Below, piece by piece: positions 1 to 11,184 of a DNA stretch of 64,000 bases (position 1 is its first letter; the number at the start of each line of letters is the position of its first letter). Position numbers and translations under genes: made by a program. The notes beneath the pieces were generated by a model. It was not told the origin of the DNA. It was given only the letters and a program-made list of their open reading frames with translations, and made no database searches. Source of the DNA: Euryodendron excelsum (Eukaryota > Streptophyta > Magnoliopsida > Ericales > Pentaphylacaceae); assembly GCA_033060915.1 (NCBI GenBank), contig CM065387.1, positions 27,210,001-27,274,000 of the forward strand. Direction: 5' to 3'.

Positions 1-509
1 AAGCTGGGAGATATTTATCCAAAAATAATCTCTTTATCTCGTTCCATGTGGTAATACTTCCGGAGGGTAGATAATAGAGCTAATCCCGAGCTGAATCCTT
101 CAAAGAAAATGGAAAGACTCTTAGTCACCCCCATGGGTTTCATACTTGTGCATACTATATGAAACTCCTTTAGATGCTTATGAGGATCTTCACCTGTAAG
201 ACCATGAAAAGTGGGCTAGAGATGTATTAGTCCAGATTTTAATTCAAAAGTAGTAGTAACATCCAAAGTAGGGAACGTTATGCATAAGGGTTATTGATTC
301 AGATCAAGGGCATCAAGCTCTTTCAAAGTTTGATTTCTAGTCATGGCTTCATCCTCTTCTAAATTAGAATCGCTAGCAAATAGGGAATCAAGAGTTGGAT
401 TGTTCTCTGCAGCATTTCTCCAAGCTTCCCTTCTTGACTTGTGCAAAATTCTCTCTATTTCTGGATTGCACTACAAATCACCTTGATCAGAAGATCGAGT
501 TACAGTCAT
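1..509 (-). pseudogene. gag: Athila-like gag, N-terminal part, decayed
   Basis: The ATG is at 509 and the frame runs leftwards out of the window. The early part has an arginine-rich stretch and an acidic run (NLEEDEA), then NQTLKELDALDLNQ, and further on the recognisable gag signature GEDPHKHLKEFH followed by VCTSMKP. In the family this block precedes the capsid domain (Retrotransposon_gag) and contributes to the virus-like particle. The copy is dead: there are stops after GDL, after LDLNQ, after SGLIHL and just before the window edge. The usual lysine/arginine-rich continuation after the MKP segment is altered, which suggests further indels. Family assignment rests on recognised residues; no alignment was run. 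Confidence 0.75.
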
Positions 510-843
510 GAATAATCAAGGAAACTCTAATAAACCATGAAAAACAATTTAGGAAAAATCTAGAGTAGTGAAAATAAGTAACAATTCTATGCTAACACAA
601 GAAAAATGCCTAAAAACCCTAGAAAATAGTGAAACTTGGCCTCGAGAGAATGGGGCTAGAAATCCAAAGGATTAACTAATCTTGCTCAGAATGTTGTTTT
701 CCTTCAGAAAACTATAGTATCAAGGCTTAGCTCTACTAGAATTAGAATTCTGCTAACTGTAGCTATCGAAAATTAACAATTTTTTTTTAAATTTCAAGAA
801 CGAAATAAGGATCACAAGAAGCACAACAATCAACTAGAATCAC

Positions 844-861
844 TCCCTTGCAATAGCGCCA
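844..861 (-). other. primer-binding site of ATH1 (Athila type)
   Basis: On the minus strand the sequence TGGCGCTATTGCAAGGGA lies 5 nt inside the LTR end. It resembles the TGGCGCCGTTGCCGGGGA site, complementary to tRNA-Asp, that is usual for Athila elements, with several transitions. It fixes which LTR edge faces the internal region. Confidence 0.65.
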
Positions 862-866
862 AAATT

Positions 867-2180
867 TGGTGTGCTGTCGTAGGCAACTAAAAATAAAACC
901 TATACCCCTAAAAAAAACAAATATGTAGTAGTGCTAGTAAGGATCGTTCCCATGGAGAATGTCTAGTCTAGTTTTATGCTACGTGAACAAGGATGGGGGG
1001 TTTGAGTATAATGAAAACAATTTTAATAAAAATAACTAAGGACCAATTCAGATTAAAGTATCGAAATCAATCAAAAGAATGAACCTTTGTCTAAGTCAAT
1101 GTCCACCATTAGAATTTTACAACTGATCATCGATCCAAGCATCTATCAATTCACACTTTGAATATTCACCATTGGAATTTTTTTCCTATCTCTTGTTAGT
1201 CGTAGTTAATTAGAAAAGAAGCAATCTCATTAACCCTAACTATTAAACAACCCAGGATAAGCACTCAAGGTTTAATCTAATAGCAGCCTTAAGAATTAGA
1301 GAAATCGATGAAACTAAACAACACAAACACAAGCGTTTGCATTTAATTTAGTTGAATGTCCTTCCTAAGACCTAATAATTTCTGACGCAGCAAATCATTG
1401 AATCTTAGTTGCTTCACAAATTAAAGGAATCAAACAATTATGGATTTGATATCTAACCTAACAGTAGATTGCAACGAATAATAAACTAGTAGGCCTTCTA
1501 GTAATTAAACGAGATAATCATGAAAATAGGCACAGAAGAACATCTGATACTCAAAGCATAAATTGAACAATGAAAACAAATTAGATCTCACAGTTTATGT
1601 TTAATTCTGAGGCTTCCGTTTCCTTCGACCAAGATTCAAAGTTTAGCCACGCAGGGCTATGAAAAAAACTCAAAGAAGCAGTTATAGAAAAAGAGAGAAA
1701 CGTGTGTCTACTGATGCTTTCTCCTCCTAAAGCAATATGAAAAACACTAACCCTAAAAAAAAACAATCTCAGCTTTGATAGGCTTTTAAAAATCTGCAGA
1801 TCTATAAGACCGTTCGAATGCCCTATATACTATTCGAACGCACCGAACCACCGTTCAAACGGTGCTTCGAACGCACTTTGAACAAAAAATTTGCTCTCTG
1901 TGTCTTTTGAACGCACTTCGGACCTGAACTTGGCATGAACCCGTTTGACATATCGTTCGAACATAACTAAAACCATTAGAACACACTTTTAGACCATTCA
2001 AACGCCCTTCGAATGTTGTATCCAATTTAGTGCAAATTTATCCTTTTTAAGCTAGGATTCTCTTCCTTGGCGTTCCATAGCATCCTAAATCAAAATATAA
2101 GAATAATGAGTATATTTAGGCACCAAATAAGTATAAAAGACTAAACATTAAGGGAGAAAAATATGACATTTGCATTCTCA
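867..2180 (-). repeat. LTR of ATH1 (about 1.3 kb)
   Basis: The ends were defined by comparison with the second copy (ATH2, 23337-42775 minus the OG4 insertion). The copies share sequence from TGGTGTGCT / TGTTGTGCT on the left to TTTGCATTCTCA on the right and diverge immediately outside. Length is about 1314 bp, in the Athila range. The left edge could be 867 or 870. Nothing in it is coding; the small open frames inside are chance. Confidence 0.75.
1805..2000. repeat. cluster of CGTTCGAACG-like palindromes in the ATH1 LTR
   Basis: About ten variants of the self-complementary core TTCGAA, flanked by CG dinucleotides (forms such as CCGTTCGAATGC, TTCGAACGCAC, CGTTCAAACGG), are packed into 200 bp. 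The same cluster is in the ATH2 LTR at about 42440-42615, so it belongs to the element. By orientation it lies near the 5' end of the LTR (U3). Confidence 0.6.
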
Positions 2181-2347
2181 TTAGTATATAATGAATGCAA
2201 TGTTTGACTTTTTGTAAAACAAAGATCATTTTGAGAAATTTGGAGTTTTGAAAAGTTTAGAAAGTGGATATAATTAAACAAGGTAAATGGTGAACTTAAG
2301 GTGAGTAAAGGGTGACTGAACATGACACAGGCCTAACCCTCTAATTA

Positions 2348-2365
2348 TCCCCAGCGGAGGTGCCA
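2348..2365 (-). other. primer-binding site of OG1 (tRNA-Arg type)
   Basis: The minus strand reads TGGCACCTCCGCTGGGGA, 3 nt from the LTR end. It differs by one substitution (A for G) and a small shift from the TGGCGACTCCGCTGGGGA form expected for priming by tRNA-Arg in Ogre-like elements. Confidence 0.7.
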
Positions 2366-4703
2366 AGTTGCCGCGCCCCATTTTTGGACATCGGGCCCTC
2401 TTGGTCGGGGAACAAGCATGGTGCTTTCTCATTATAACTCATCCTCCTAGAAGGACGAATGCGACAGGGTTTCAATTTTTGAAATGGAATTGATTAGGGC
2501 TTTTTGAAAAGGTATTTGGGGTCGCCACCTAACATGTTTAAGATGTGCTAGGTCATCTACACCAAGCAAAACCTGAGGGTTAAACTTAGGTTTTGGAAAG
2601 TATTTTTGAAAGACGTCCTCATGAGAGGGTTTTAGAAGGTAACGTTGTTTGAGAACCCTAAAAATGTTTGAAAACCCTTTTGAAAATTGATTCCAGTTTT
2701 AGCCTTTGAAACAAAAATTCTTAAGTTCGGGGGACGGTTACATATAGGGAAGATGTCCTAAGACTATCATCCTACCCCGCCCTTGTAGTACCTATATATA
2801 TATTCACCTTTTACTCACCTAATTATGACTCAACAGTTACCTAAGTTTAATGCTATCCACTTAGAAAATATTTGAAAACAAAGTTTGAAGAAGAGTTTGA
2901 AAGATGGAATTGAATTTGAAAAATGGTTATGAAATTGAAATTTGAAAACTGTTGGGATTGCACCCTATGAAGGGTTTCCTACTTACCTCCTTAAAGAGGA
3001 TCAGGTCAGCCGCAGTTTGGATAAGAGTTAGAAAGAGTTGGAATTTTAAAATGAGTTTCTATTTCTAGAAAGTTTTCATTTTAAGAAATTTTTCTTTTTA
3101 GGAAAGTTTTAGTTTGAAAATGTTTCCTTTCCAAGAAAGTTTGAATTTGAAAGATTTCCTTTTCAGAAAGATTGGATTTGATTTTGAAATGATTTCTTTT
3201 TAGGAAGATTTGATTTGAAAATATTTTCTTTTCAGGAAGATTTGATTTGATTTTGAAATGCTTCATTTTCAGGAAGATTTGATTTGATTTGATTTAAAGA
3301 TATTTGATTTGATTTGATTTTCTTTTTGGAAAAGATTTGTTTCCCTTTTGAAAAAGATTTTATTTGTTTCCTTTCAGAAAGATTTAAAAAGATTTGGAAG
3401 ATTTGAAAGGGTTTGAAAAGATTGGGAAAGAATTTATTTCCTTTTTGAAAAAGATTTGATTTTCTTGAAAAAGGTAAGTTTGGATAGTTTCCAAAATGGG
3501 AGGAATAAATTTAGGATTTAAATTTGGAAGGTTTGCAAAAGGAGTGATTTGAGGTATTTAAAATGGAAGGTTTTGATTTGATGGATTTTAAAAAGGAAAG
3601 TTTGAAAAGGAAATGTTTGATTGATTTGGAAATTGAGGATTTTGAGGGTTTAAAAAAGGTATGATTTTGGCTTAAAAAAGGAAAGTTTTCGAGTTGGCAA
3701 AAACAAAATTTTCCTATGGTTGGACTTCTAGGGTTTGACAAATGAGTGTTTTGTAAATGATTCGAAAATTGAGTCTTTTGAAAACATGTTTAAGGATCCG
3801 GAATCCTAACTTGGATTTTAGACATCCAAATGAATATCACACTTTGCCTAAAGCCATTCCAGCCATTAGAATGTGAGAATCACTTTAGGCTCATGACTCG
3901 AAAAAAACAACAAAGGCACAGGGCCAAAAATATAGATCTTTTCAGGTCATTTTAGATGTCACATTTTTCTCAAAACAACCCTAATCATGAAAAGACTAAG
4001 ATCGTTTTAAGACCATGTTTTTGAAAAGCAATAAATGTAGATTAACAGGAGCCATTTAAAATATTACACTTTTTTAAGAAAACCCTAACCATGAGAAGGT
4101 TAAGATCAACCTAGAATGGTGGTTTTGAGAAAATAAATTTGAAAATGATTTTAGGGGATAAAGAGATGGCAAGAATATAAATGCATGACAATGATAGTAA
4201 GGGCATGAAACATACAACGCTAGGTATCACCACATTGCAAGAAGGCCTTAAGGCCATGCCGTGAAACAAGTGAAGGCCAAGAAGAGAGTCATGATCGATA
4301 ATCTCCTCCCGCTCACTCTCGACATGGACTTAACATCCTCTTGTTCTAAGCATGCAAGAAAGGGGGGTTCAGAGATAGGGGTTTAAAAAATAGAAGAACC
4401 CAAGTGGGTTTGGAGGGAGAAGAGAGAGTGGGGGAGTACGGAAAGGTAAACTAGAGATTACCTTATCTCGTTTCTTCTTTCTTTGATGGAGACCCGGGCC
4501 TTGGCCTTTGAAAGACTTCAGGAGCTTTCGAGCAGTGGTGCGGACCTTTGGTGGAGCTTAGAGGCTAAAGCTTCAGAGCTTTGGGCTAGGGCTTGGACGA
4601 CATGGCTTTGAGAGAGGGAGAGAGGGCTTTTGGGAGCTGTTTGAAGAGAGAGGGAGAATTTCTGGGTAATTTTTCAACCCAAAACAATGAGAGGGGAGGT
4701 CTG

Positions 4704-4711
4704 TATTTATA
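4704..4711 (-). promoter_or_regulatory. TATA box of the OG1 LTR
   Basis: The minus-strand TATAAATA is at the position shared by all the large LTRs, just downstream of the GCGCCACT palindromes. Confidence 0.6.
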
Positions 4712-5216
4712 GTGCAAAAGTAGGGGACTAAGAGTGGCACGCGCCTTGAGCTTGGTTGTGCGCCACTAAGAGTGGTGCAGGGGGACTTAATGAGGGCTTA
4801 AAAGAAAGGCTATGTACGGGACTAGTCGATTTGTAACCGATTTTGGAGCGTTATGCACCACTATTAGTGGCGTAGGTCCAAAGCCAAATCATGCACCACT
4901 AATAATGGCATAAGTTCATTAATGGGGGCTAAAAAAGGGGGCTAATCAGAAGGCTGGTTGATTTGTAATAGCCTTTGACAGCTGGTGCATCTCTCTAGAA
5001 GTGGCTCAAGGCTAAAAATTAGTCATGCTTCACTCAGAGTGGAGCAAGGAGGTTCTGGTTTGAAAAGGAAAGTGCTAGACGGCAGGACCCAGCCAAAAAT
5101 GGAAGGGGATACTCTGGATAGTATCTTGGAGGGTGCCGGTTTGATTCCCAGAGTCGGTATGTTTAAAGAGAGTGACTGGATCATAATCACCTCATCTCAA
5201 AAGTTCCAAGGCTGAC

Positions 5217-5485
5217 CAAGATTAACCAGCATTAATCGGGTTGACCAAAGCTGACAGGGGTTGACCAGGGTTGACTAGGGTTAACCAGGGTTGACTAGGG
5301 TTAACCAGGGTTGACTGGGGTTGACCAGAGTTGGCCAGGTTGACTAGAGTAGACCGGGGTTAACTAGAGTTGACCGGGGTTAACCAAAGTTAGACAGGGG
5401 TGACCAGAGTTGACTGGAGTTGACCAAGGTTGACCAAGGTTAACCGTAGTTGACTAGGGTTAACCAGAGTTAACTAGGGAGTTGT
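5217..5485. repeat. minisatellite of about 10-bp units, GGTTGACCAG type
   Basis: About 25 degenerate units alternating between gttgaccagg, gttgactagg and gttaaccagg forms fill 270 bp upstream of the OG1 TATA box. None of the other LTRs in the window has this array, so it expanded in this copy or its sub-lineage. Each unit contains a near-palindromic GTTAAC or GTTGAC core. Confidence 0.8.
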
Positions 5486-6409
5486 CGGTTTGATACCCAG
5501 AGCTGGTGTGGTTTCCTAGGGTGTTTGGATGACTAAGGGTAAAATGGTCATTTTGATTAGGCAGCCTCTTGGAAAGGACCAAACTGGATGGCACTAGACA
5601 TGCCAGACCGTCTAAGGATGGCCTTGGAAGGTGGTCTTACCGTTCTGAGGATTTGATACTTTCTCGAAGAACGTGCCAGGCGTGCTAGGGACAAAATGGT
5701 CATTTTTCACCAAGAGAAGCTAGTAGGCATCGGTGTTGATTGGTTTGGATCTGGTCTGGACTTCTGTCCGAGGAATTGGTACTTTCTCAGTGAATAGGTT
5801 TGAAAGGGCCTTACCATCTTGAGGAATAAACTTTCTCAAAAATCGTGTCAGACTGGGACGGCCTTCTGTTCTTGAGGGGTTTGTGATTTTTCAAAGAACG
5901 TGCTGAACTTGGACAGTTTTTCTTTCTTAAGGGGTTTACTTTCTCAAAGAACGCGCTGGATTAGTGGACATTCTACATTAATGGGTTAGCAGGCGGTAGA
6001 AGTGAACTGCTCTTTCATCTCGGGGATTTAGGTACTTTTCGAAAATGAGTGTGAAACGGGCCTTACAGATTCGGGGAATAAACTTTCTCAGTGCTCGTGT
6101 TGTACTGGATTGAATGGTCTTGCCATTAATGAGGGATCAACTTTTTCGAATGCCAGGACAAAGGGATTTGCCTTTGAATTTGAATGAACTTATTGTCTTA
6201 TGGAAGACATGCCGAGCTAGATTAGATTGACTAATGTATGAGGGACATTCTAGTTATTTTGCCTCTATTAGGCCCAATGGACCTACAAAGTGGTTGATAA
6301 ATTGGATTGGATTTAGAAAGTCAGTTTAGGCTTGAGTTTTCTTGTGTTGGTTTGTAGGTGTTTCTGGTAGGGTCGGAGATCGCCGAGTGGCCAAAATGTG
6401 GTGCTAACA

Positions 6410-6558
6410 ACACCTCTAAGATATGCATTGCATAAAGCTTTCGAAATATCAAAAGCTAACTTTGGTTTGTGTTCTTGTTTTTCTTTTCTTGCCTTTTGTC
6501 TCTCAGAGATTACACCTTGACTTAGACCTCCTTGGAGCCACTCAATGAGTTACCAAGT
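6410..6558 (+). mobile_element. OGH: fragment of an older plus-strand Ogre-like element, leader part
   Basis: These 149 bp between the OG1 and OG2 LTRs match the segment just before gag in OG2 (about 12560-12670) and in the OG5 leader (about 55630-55740), including the shared string GATATGCATTGCATAAAG-like and a following T-rich run ending in TCTCAG. The simplest reading is that both OG1 and OG2 inserted into one host element whose gag reappears at 46887. Confidence 0.6.
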
Positions 6559-8093
6559 TGTAGGCACCCCATTTTTGCTTGCTCAGCAGTCTCCAGTCCG
6601 TCCAGACTTGTATTCAGGTTAATATAGACATATTCCAATTTAAATTAGCTTTCCAAGTCTAATCCCGTCAATGGATCGCTTCGCGGGGCTGTTGGGCCCA
6701 ATAGAGGCAAAATGACCAAAGTGCCCACCGGGCATTGTTCGGTCCAATTCCAGTGGGTATGTCTTTTTGTAGATAGTAAGTCCCTGTTTTAATCTCAAAT
6801 CCAATTCGAGTCCAATTCCAATTCCAATTAAATCTAGCACACCTTCTGAGAAAGTTGATTTATCAAAGTGGTAAGTCCATCCTGTCCAGTACGTTTCTAA
6901 GTGAACTCTTCGGAACGGTAAGTCCCTTCAAACCCGTCAACCGGGACGAGACCCCAAGTTCTCGAGATGGTAGAACAGTCCACCTTTGGCGCCTGTTAGC
7001 CCACTAGTAAAGAAATGTCCATTTTGGCATGCCTTTCGAGAAAGTTGATTCCTCAGGCGCTATGTCCACCTATCAGTTTCTCGAGATCAGGCAGTCTTTG
7101 GAATGATCGCGACCCATTAGAGTAACAGAAATACTCGTAAACATTGCAACCGCTAGAGTGGTGAAAACACTCGCAAGCAGGTCGATACAGAGAATTGCCA
7201 ACAAACCCCTATGTCACGGGACTGTCGTCAGAGTGACGGAAACACTCAAAACCCAGGTCAACATTAGTGCTTGCTAGCCCACTCCGGTGAAAAATGACCA
7301 AACTGCCCCTAGGGCCATTTTCGGTACGTTTCTTGAGAAAGTATGTAAGTCCTCAAAAATGTAATTCCATCCTTCCAAGATTATCCTAAATACAATCCAG
7401 CATGATTAGGCGCCTTCCAGTCAGTTTTGGGTCTATTCCGAGACATTCCGGTCAAGATGACCATTTTGTTCCTAGGCATCTGAGCGCTCCAAGAACCATA
7501 CCGACTCTGGATATTGAACCGGTAACCTCCTGAGAATGCTTTTTATAGTATTCCCAACCTTTCATTATCTTCCCGGATCATTTTAAGTCAATTCTGGCAA
7601 ACCTACTACAAAATGACCGTTTTGCCCCTAGTGAGCCGGTCATCTTTTTCAGCCACGCCGGCGTTGGGTATCAAACCGGTAACCTTTTAGGATATTCTAA
7701 GTAATGTTTCCAAACCTCGAGTCTTGTTCTAGGATATTCTAAGTCCATCCCGGTAGCTTTTCGGCCCGATTGACCGTTTTGCCCTAATGGCCCAGTCAAC
7801 CCTTTCAACACATCCTGTCATCATTCTTCAAGTCTACTATCCCCGAAACACTATTCTAAGGGTTCCTATCCCTTTCTAGCATTCCGGGCCATTCCCAACC
7901 CCTTTAAATCATTCCTAGACCTTCCGAAGTCACTCTTAGCAAAGCTAGGCAAAAAATTGCACACTATTAACTAGTACAGGTGCCCAAATCTTCTGATGAT
8001 ACGTTGCATGCCAACCTTAAAACTTTCCTAAGTGGCGCCGAGCCAAATTTTGGCCTAGCGCCACCATAACAAGCGCCAAGTCAATCCTCTATC

Positions 8094-8101
8094 TATAAAT
8101 A
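8094..8101 (+). promoter_or_regulatory. TATA box of the OG2 5' LTR
   Basis: TATAAATA lies in a context (CTCTATCTATAAATAnAGAGCC) shared with the other plus-strand LTRs. It is the probable start of retrotransposon transcription, about 30 bp downstream. Confidence 0.65.
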
Positions 8102-10752
8102 TAGAGCCTTCTCCAATGTGAAAAGAGTCCGCAAACTCAGTCCAAAAATTCTCTTCTTCGATACATAGAGCTCGTAGCCTCTCCAAACCTTAGTCTTCTT
8201 TAGGCTTTCCAAACCCTAGCCCCATACACTAAACCCTAGTATACATATACTCTCATACACTTAAATACACTCATATACTAGCCTCCAAAGCCTCTATTGA
8301 AGACTTGAAGTGCTGCAACTCTGAAGCCCCCAAATATCAAAGCAAGCTCTCAAAGACCGACGCAAAGCCAAGCAAAGATCGAAGTCAAGAAGGCGAGCAA
8401 AACAAAGCAAATAAAAGAAGACACAAGGTAGGCTTCATATTTATGTTTATACAAATCCCCCATCTCTCTTCTCTCTCCCAACCCACTTGGGTTTCCTTCT
8501 ATTTGAATTTCCATCTTCTACCCTACTTTCTTGCATGCTTGAAACAAGGAACTTCCGATTTATGTGTAGGATTAGGCTATTGAAAGTCACCATGTTGGGG
8601 GCTTTCTCTTAGTCTAACCGGAGACCATGTGGGTTCAACCCCCTTGATTATGTGGTGAAACCTTTAACCTTGTATGTTCACGACCCCTATTTGCATTGTG
8701 CATATCATGATCATGCATCTCTCCAAAATTTGTTTTCAAACTTGTTTTCAAAACATGCATCGAAATCGTTTTTAAGATTTGCATTAAAATTTTCTTCTTC
8801 AAAACCTGTTTTCAAAATCATAATCCTAAGATGATTCTAGCCTTTCCATGGTTAGGGTTGCTTTAGAGAAGTGTTACATTTAAAGTGACCAATATGGTCC
8901 ATATTTTCAATTTCTTATTGTTTTCAAAACCACGATCCTATAATGGTTCTAATCTTCTTATGGTTAGAATAGTTTTAGGAAAGTGAGATATTTTTAGAGA
9001 CTTGCGAAAGTCCATCCCTTTCCAAATTGCTTTTCAAACTTACTTTCCAAGACTCCTCTTTTAAAATCTTCTTCAAAATCTCTTTTCCAACATACTTTCT
9101 AAAAGCTCTCTCCAATCTCCTTTCCAAAATTGCTTCCTAGAAACTCCCTTCAAAAAATATATTTTCCAAAACCCTTTTTTAAACTCGCTTAAAAAAAGCT
9201 CTTTTTAAAATTCACTTTCTAGAAACACTCCCTAAGTTTTCTTCCTAAAAACTCTTTCCAAAAATCTTTTTCCTAAAAACTCTTTCCAAAAATCCCTTTC
9301 CAAAAAGCTCTCTTTTCAAGCATACTTTCTAAAAAATTATTTTTTTTAGATATCCTTCCAAAAATCTTTCTTTCTAAAAATTCAATTTTCAAAATCTCTT
9401 TTCTTGGAGTCCAAGTTAAACCCTAAAGCCATGGTTAGGAAACCCTAATTTTCTTTGCAAAAAGCATAATTTTCAACTTCCTATTTTGGCCTCAAACTTT
9501 AGGTTTTCAAATCTTATTTTCTACATGAAAACCATATATTTTCAAATCCTATTTTCTACCTCAAAATTTAGGATTTCTAAAACTTCCCCATATCTCTCCA
9601 TTTAGGAAACTAGATCTAATCCTCCGTTTTTGGAAATAAAATCAAATCATCTCTTTTTAGAAACAAAATCCAATCTTCTATTTTTGGAAATCGGAATCTA
9701 AATATTTCCTAATCCAATCCTTCCTAATCTCATACTTTCCTAAACCTTAAGTTTCCAAAACTTAAACTTTCAAATCTTTCCTAATCTAAATCGTTCCTAA
9801 ATTCCCTACCTTTCCAAATTTTAACTTTCCAAATCTAAATTTTCAAATCTTTCATAAACTCAAACTTTTCCTAATTTCAAGTATTTCTAAAACTCAAACT
9901 TTGAATCTTTCTAAAATTCAAAACTTTCTAAATTCTAAACTTTCCAAATTCTAAATCTTTCTTGAATCAAACTTTGCTAAAATGAAACTTTCCTAAACCG
10001 AAACATTCCTAAAATGAAATATTTCCTAAAATGAAACTTTCCTAAAATGGAACTTTCCTATTTTGAAACTTTCCTAATGCAAACCTTTCCTAAATCCAAT
10101 CTTTCTTAAATTTCAACTTTTCAAATCTTCCAAGTCCAACATTCAAGTCAAATATTTTCTAAAACCCTTCCAAGTCAAGTCAAATTTTTCTTAATCTCAA
10201 GTCTTTCCTAAATCCTATTAAGTCTAAGTTTCCTAAAACCAATCATTTCAAATATTCTAATCAAAGTTCAATTTTCTAATTTTCCAATCCAAATTCCAAT
10301 TCTATTTATTTTTTCAATCAAAATCTTCTATTTTCAATCGAACTCTTGTCTGAACTATGACTGAACTAATTTCTCAAAAGGAATACATAGGCAACCCTCA
10401 CGGGTGCGGTCATAACTTTTTTCAAATCTCTAATTCTACAACTTTTTCTCAAATCTCCAATTCTATAGCTCTTCTTAAGTTTCCAGTTCCATAATCTATT
10501 TCAAGTTTCTAATTCTAAAATCTATTTTTCAAATCTTCAATCTATTTCCAATTCTTCAATCCTTCTTTCAAGTTTCAAATCAAGTCGTTTTCAAATCATA
10601 AATTTCCTTTCCAAGTTTATTTTTAAAGTTAAACTTTTTTCTTGCACTTGCATATCATGTATCATTCTTTTAAAAGTTTATTCTCAAAGTGGATAGTTTC
10701 GGACATAGATTAATCGAAGACTTGAATAAGTGAATCTAGGGTGAATAGATAT

Positions 10753-10830
10753 GTAGGTACTGCAAGGGCAGGGTAGGGTGATAGCGCAGTGCATCTTTCC
10801 TACACGTAACCAACCTCTGAACCTAGATCA
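10753..10830 (+). other. conserved 80-bp block near the 3' end of the LTR
   Basis: It begins TAGGTACTGCAAGGGC, runs through GGGTAGGGTGAT and ends CAACCTCTGAACCTAGATCA. The same block is at 19456-19536 and 53258-53334 (plus) and at about 2725-2802, 24191-24270, 37290-37369, 56231-56309 and 62161-62240 (minus). It is far better kept than the degenerate tract beside it. Function unknown; a structured leader or packaging signal is possible. Confidence 0.7.
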
Positions 10831-10997
10831 CTATTTTTGAAAGACCAAAATGGAGTTATTTTCAAAGAAGGGCTTAAATATTTTCTAAAGGTTGCCAAAC
10901 AATCTATTTCTTAAAAACCCTCTCTTGAGAAAGTATTTTCAAAATCGTTTTCAAAAACCCTTAGTGTAATCTTCAGATTATGCTTTGTTTTAGGTGA

Positions 10998-11031
10998 CCT
11001 AACTTACCTTAATTAAGTTAGGTGGCGACTC
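10998..11031 (+). other. U5 hairpin and 9-nt primer-site echo
   Basis: CCTAACTTA (10998-11006) and TAAGTTAGG (11014-11022) form a perfect 9-bp stem with a 7-nt loop. TGGCGACTC follows at 11023-11031, the first nine bases of the Ogre-type primer-binding site, 151 bp before the LTR end. Confidence 0.7.
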
Positions 11032-11184
11032 TAAATGTTTTCCAAAAGCCCTTAATTCAAATCAATTATCAATTCAAACCTAGTCCCACTCATTCTTCTA
11101 GGAGGATGAGTTCTAATGAGAGAGTATAGTATTTTTCCCGCTTATGTGTGTATTTCTTGAGTGCGAAAATCTGGGCGTGACAGT

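Larger units (their letters stand above)
1..2180 (-). mobile_element. ATH1: 5' part of an Athila-like Ty3/gypsy element, running off the left edge
   Basis: Read on the minus strand this is an LTR (2180 to 867), a primer-binding site (861 to 844), a leader of about 330 bp (843 to 510) with no long frame, and a decayed gag from 509 to the window edge. The order LTR, primer site, gag shows it is the 5' end; the rest lies outside the window. The gag residues and the TGGCGC-type primer site are those of the Athila branch of plant Ty3/gypsy elements. It is inserted in the leader of OG1: sequence homologous to the OG2 and OG4 leaders resumes at 2181. The expected target duplication on this side would be ttagt (2181-2185); its partner is off the window. 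Confidence 0.8.
2181..6409 (-). mobile_element. OG1: 5' LTR and start of the leader of an Ogre-like element
   Basis: On the minus strand: LTR 6409 to 2369, primer-binding site 2365 to 2348, then leader 2347 to 2181, homologous to the first 150-odd bases of the OG2 leader (about 11204-11345) before ATH1 interrupts it. The remaining body would lie left of ATH1, outside the window. The right flank (acacc, 6410-6414) should be one half of its target duplication. It is the most divergent of the large LTRs here, consistent with an older insertion. Confidence 0.75.
2369..6409 (-). repeat. OG1 5' LTR (4.0 kb)
   Basis: It ends at 6409 (minus-strand start TGTTAGCACC) and 2369 (GGGCGCGGCA). From the minus-strand 5' end come spaced minisatellite-like units (about 5500-6400), the tandem GGTTGACCAG array, several GCGCCACT palindromes (4730-4920), the TATA box, a G-poor (sense strand) tract (about 3760-2860), the conserved block (about 2802-2725) and the 9-nt primer-site echo (2519-2527). 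No coding sequence is supported. Confidence 0.75.
6559..11182 (+). repeat. OG2 5' LTR (4.6 kb)
   Basis: It starts TGTAGGCACCCC and ends GGGCGTGACA, directly followed by the primer-binding site. Order: spaced hairpin repeats of the GAGTA/TACTC type (about 7120-7260), about three units of the 156-bp repeat (7440-7830), TATA box, an intron-donor-like ACAAGGTAGGC (about 8423), a G-poor pyrimidine/adenine tract (about 8996-10640), the conserved block, the U5 hairpin and the primer-site echo. Its first 2.37 kb matches the truncated 3' LTR at 44500-46886. Confidence 0.85.

Noticed and set aside
8423..8433. Possible splice donor ACAAGGTAGGC in the LTR leader, repeated in the other LTRs
   Set aside because: It is conserved, but no matching acceptor could be chosen with confidence in the leader, so no intron is annotated.
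8305..8583. 92-codon frame recurring at 46247-46447 with a similar peptide
   Set aside because: It begins with TTG, lies in the LTR leader, and the similarity is expected because the two are LTRs of the same element; OG3 and OG5 do not keep it.
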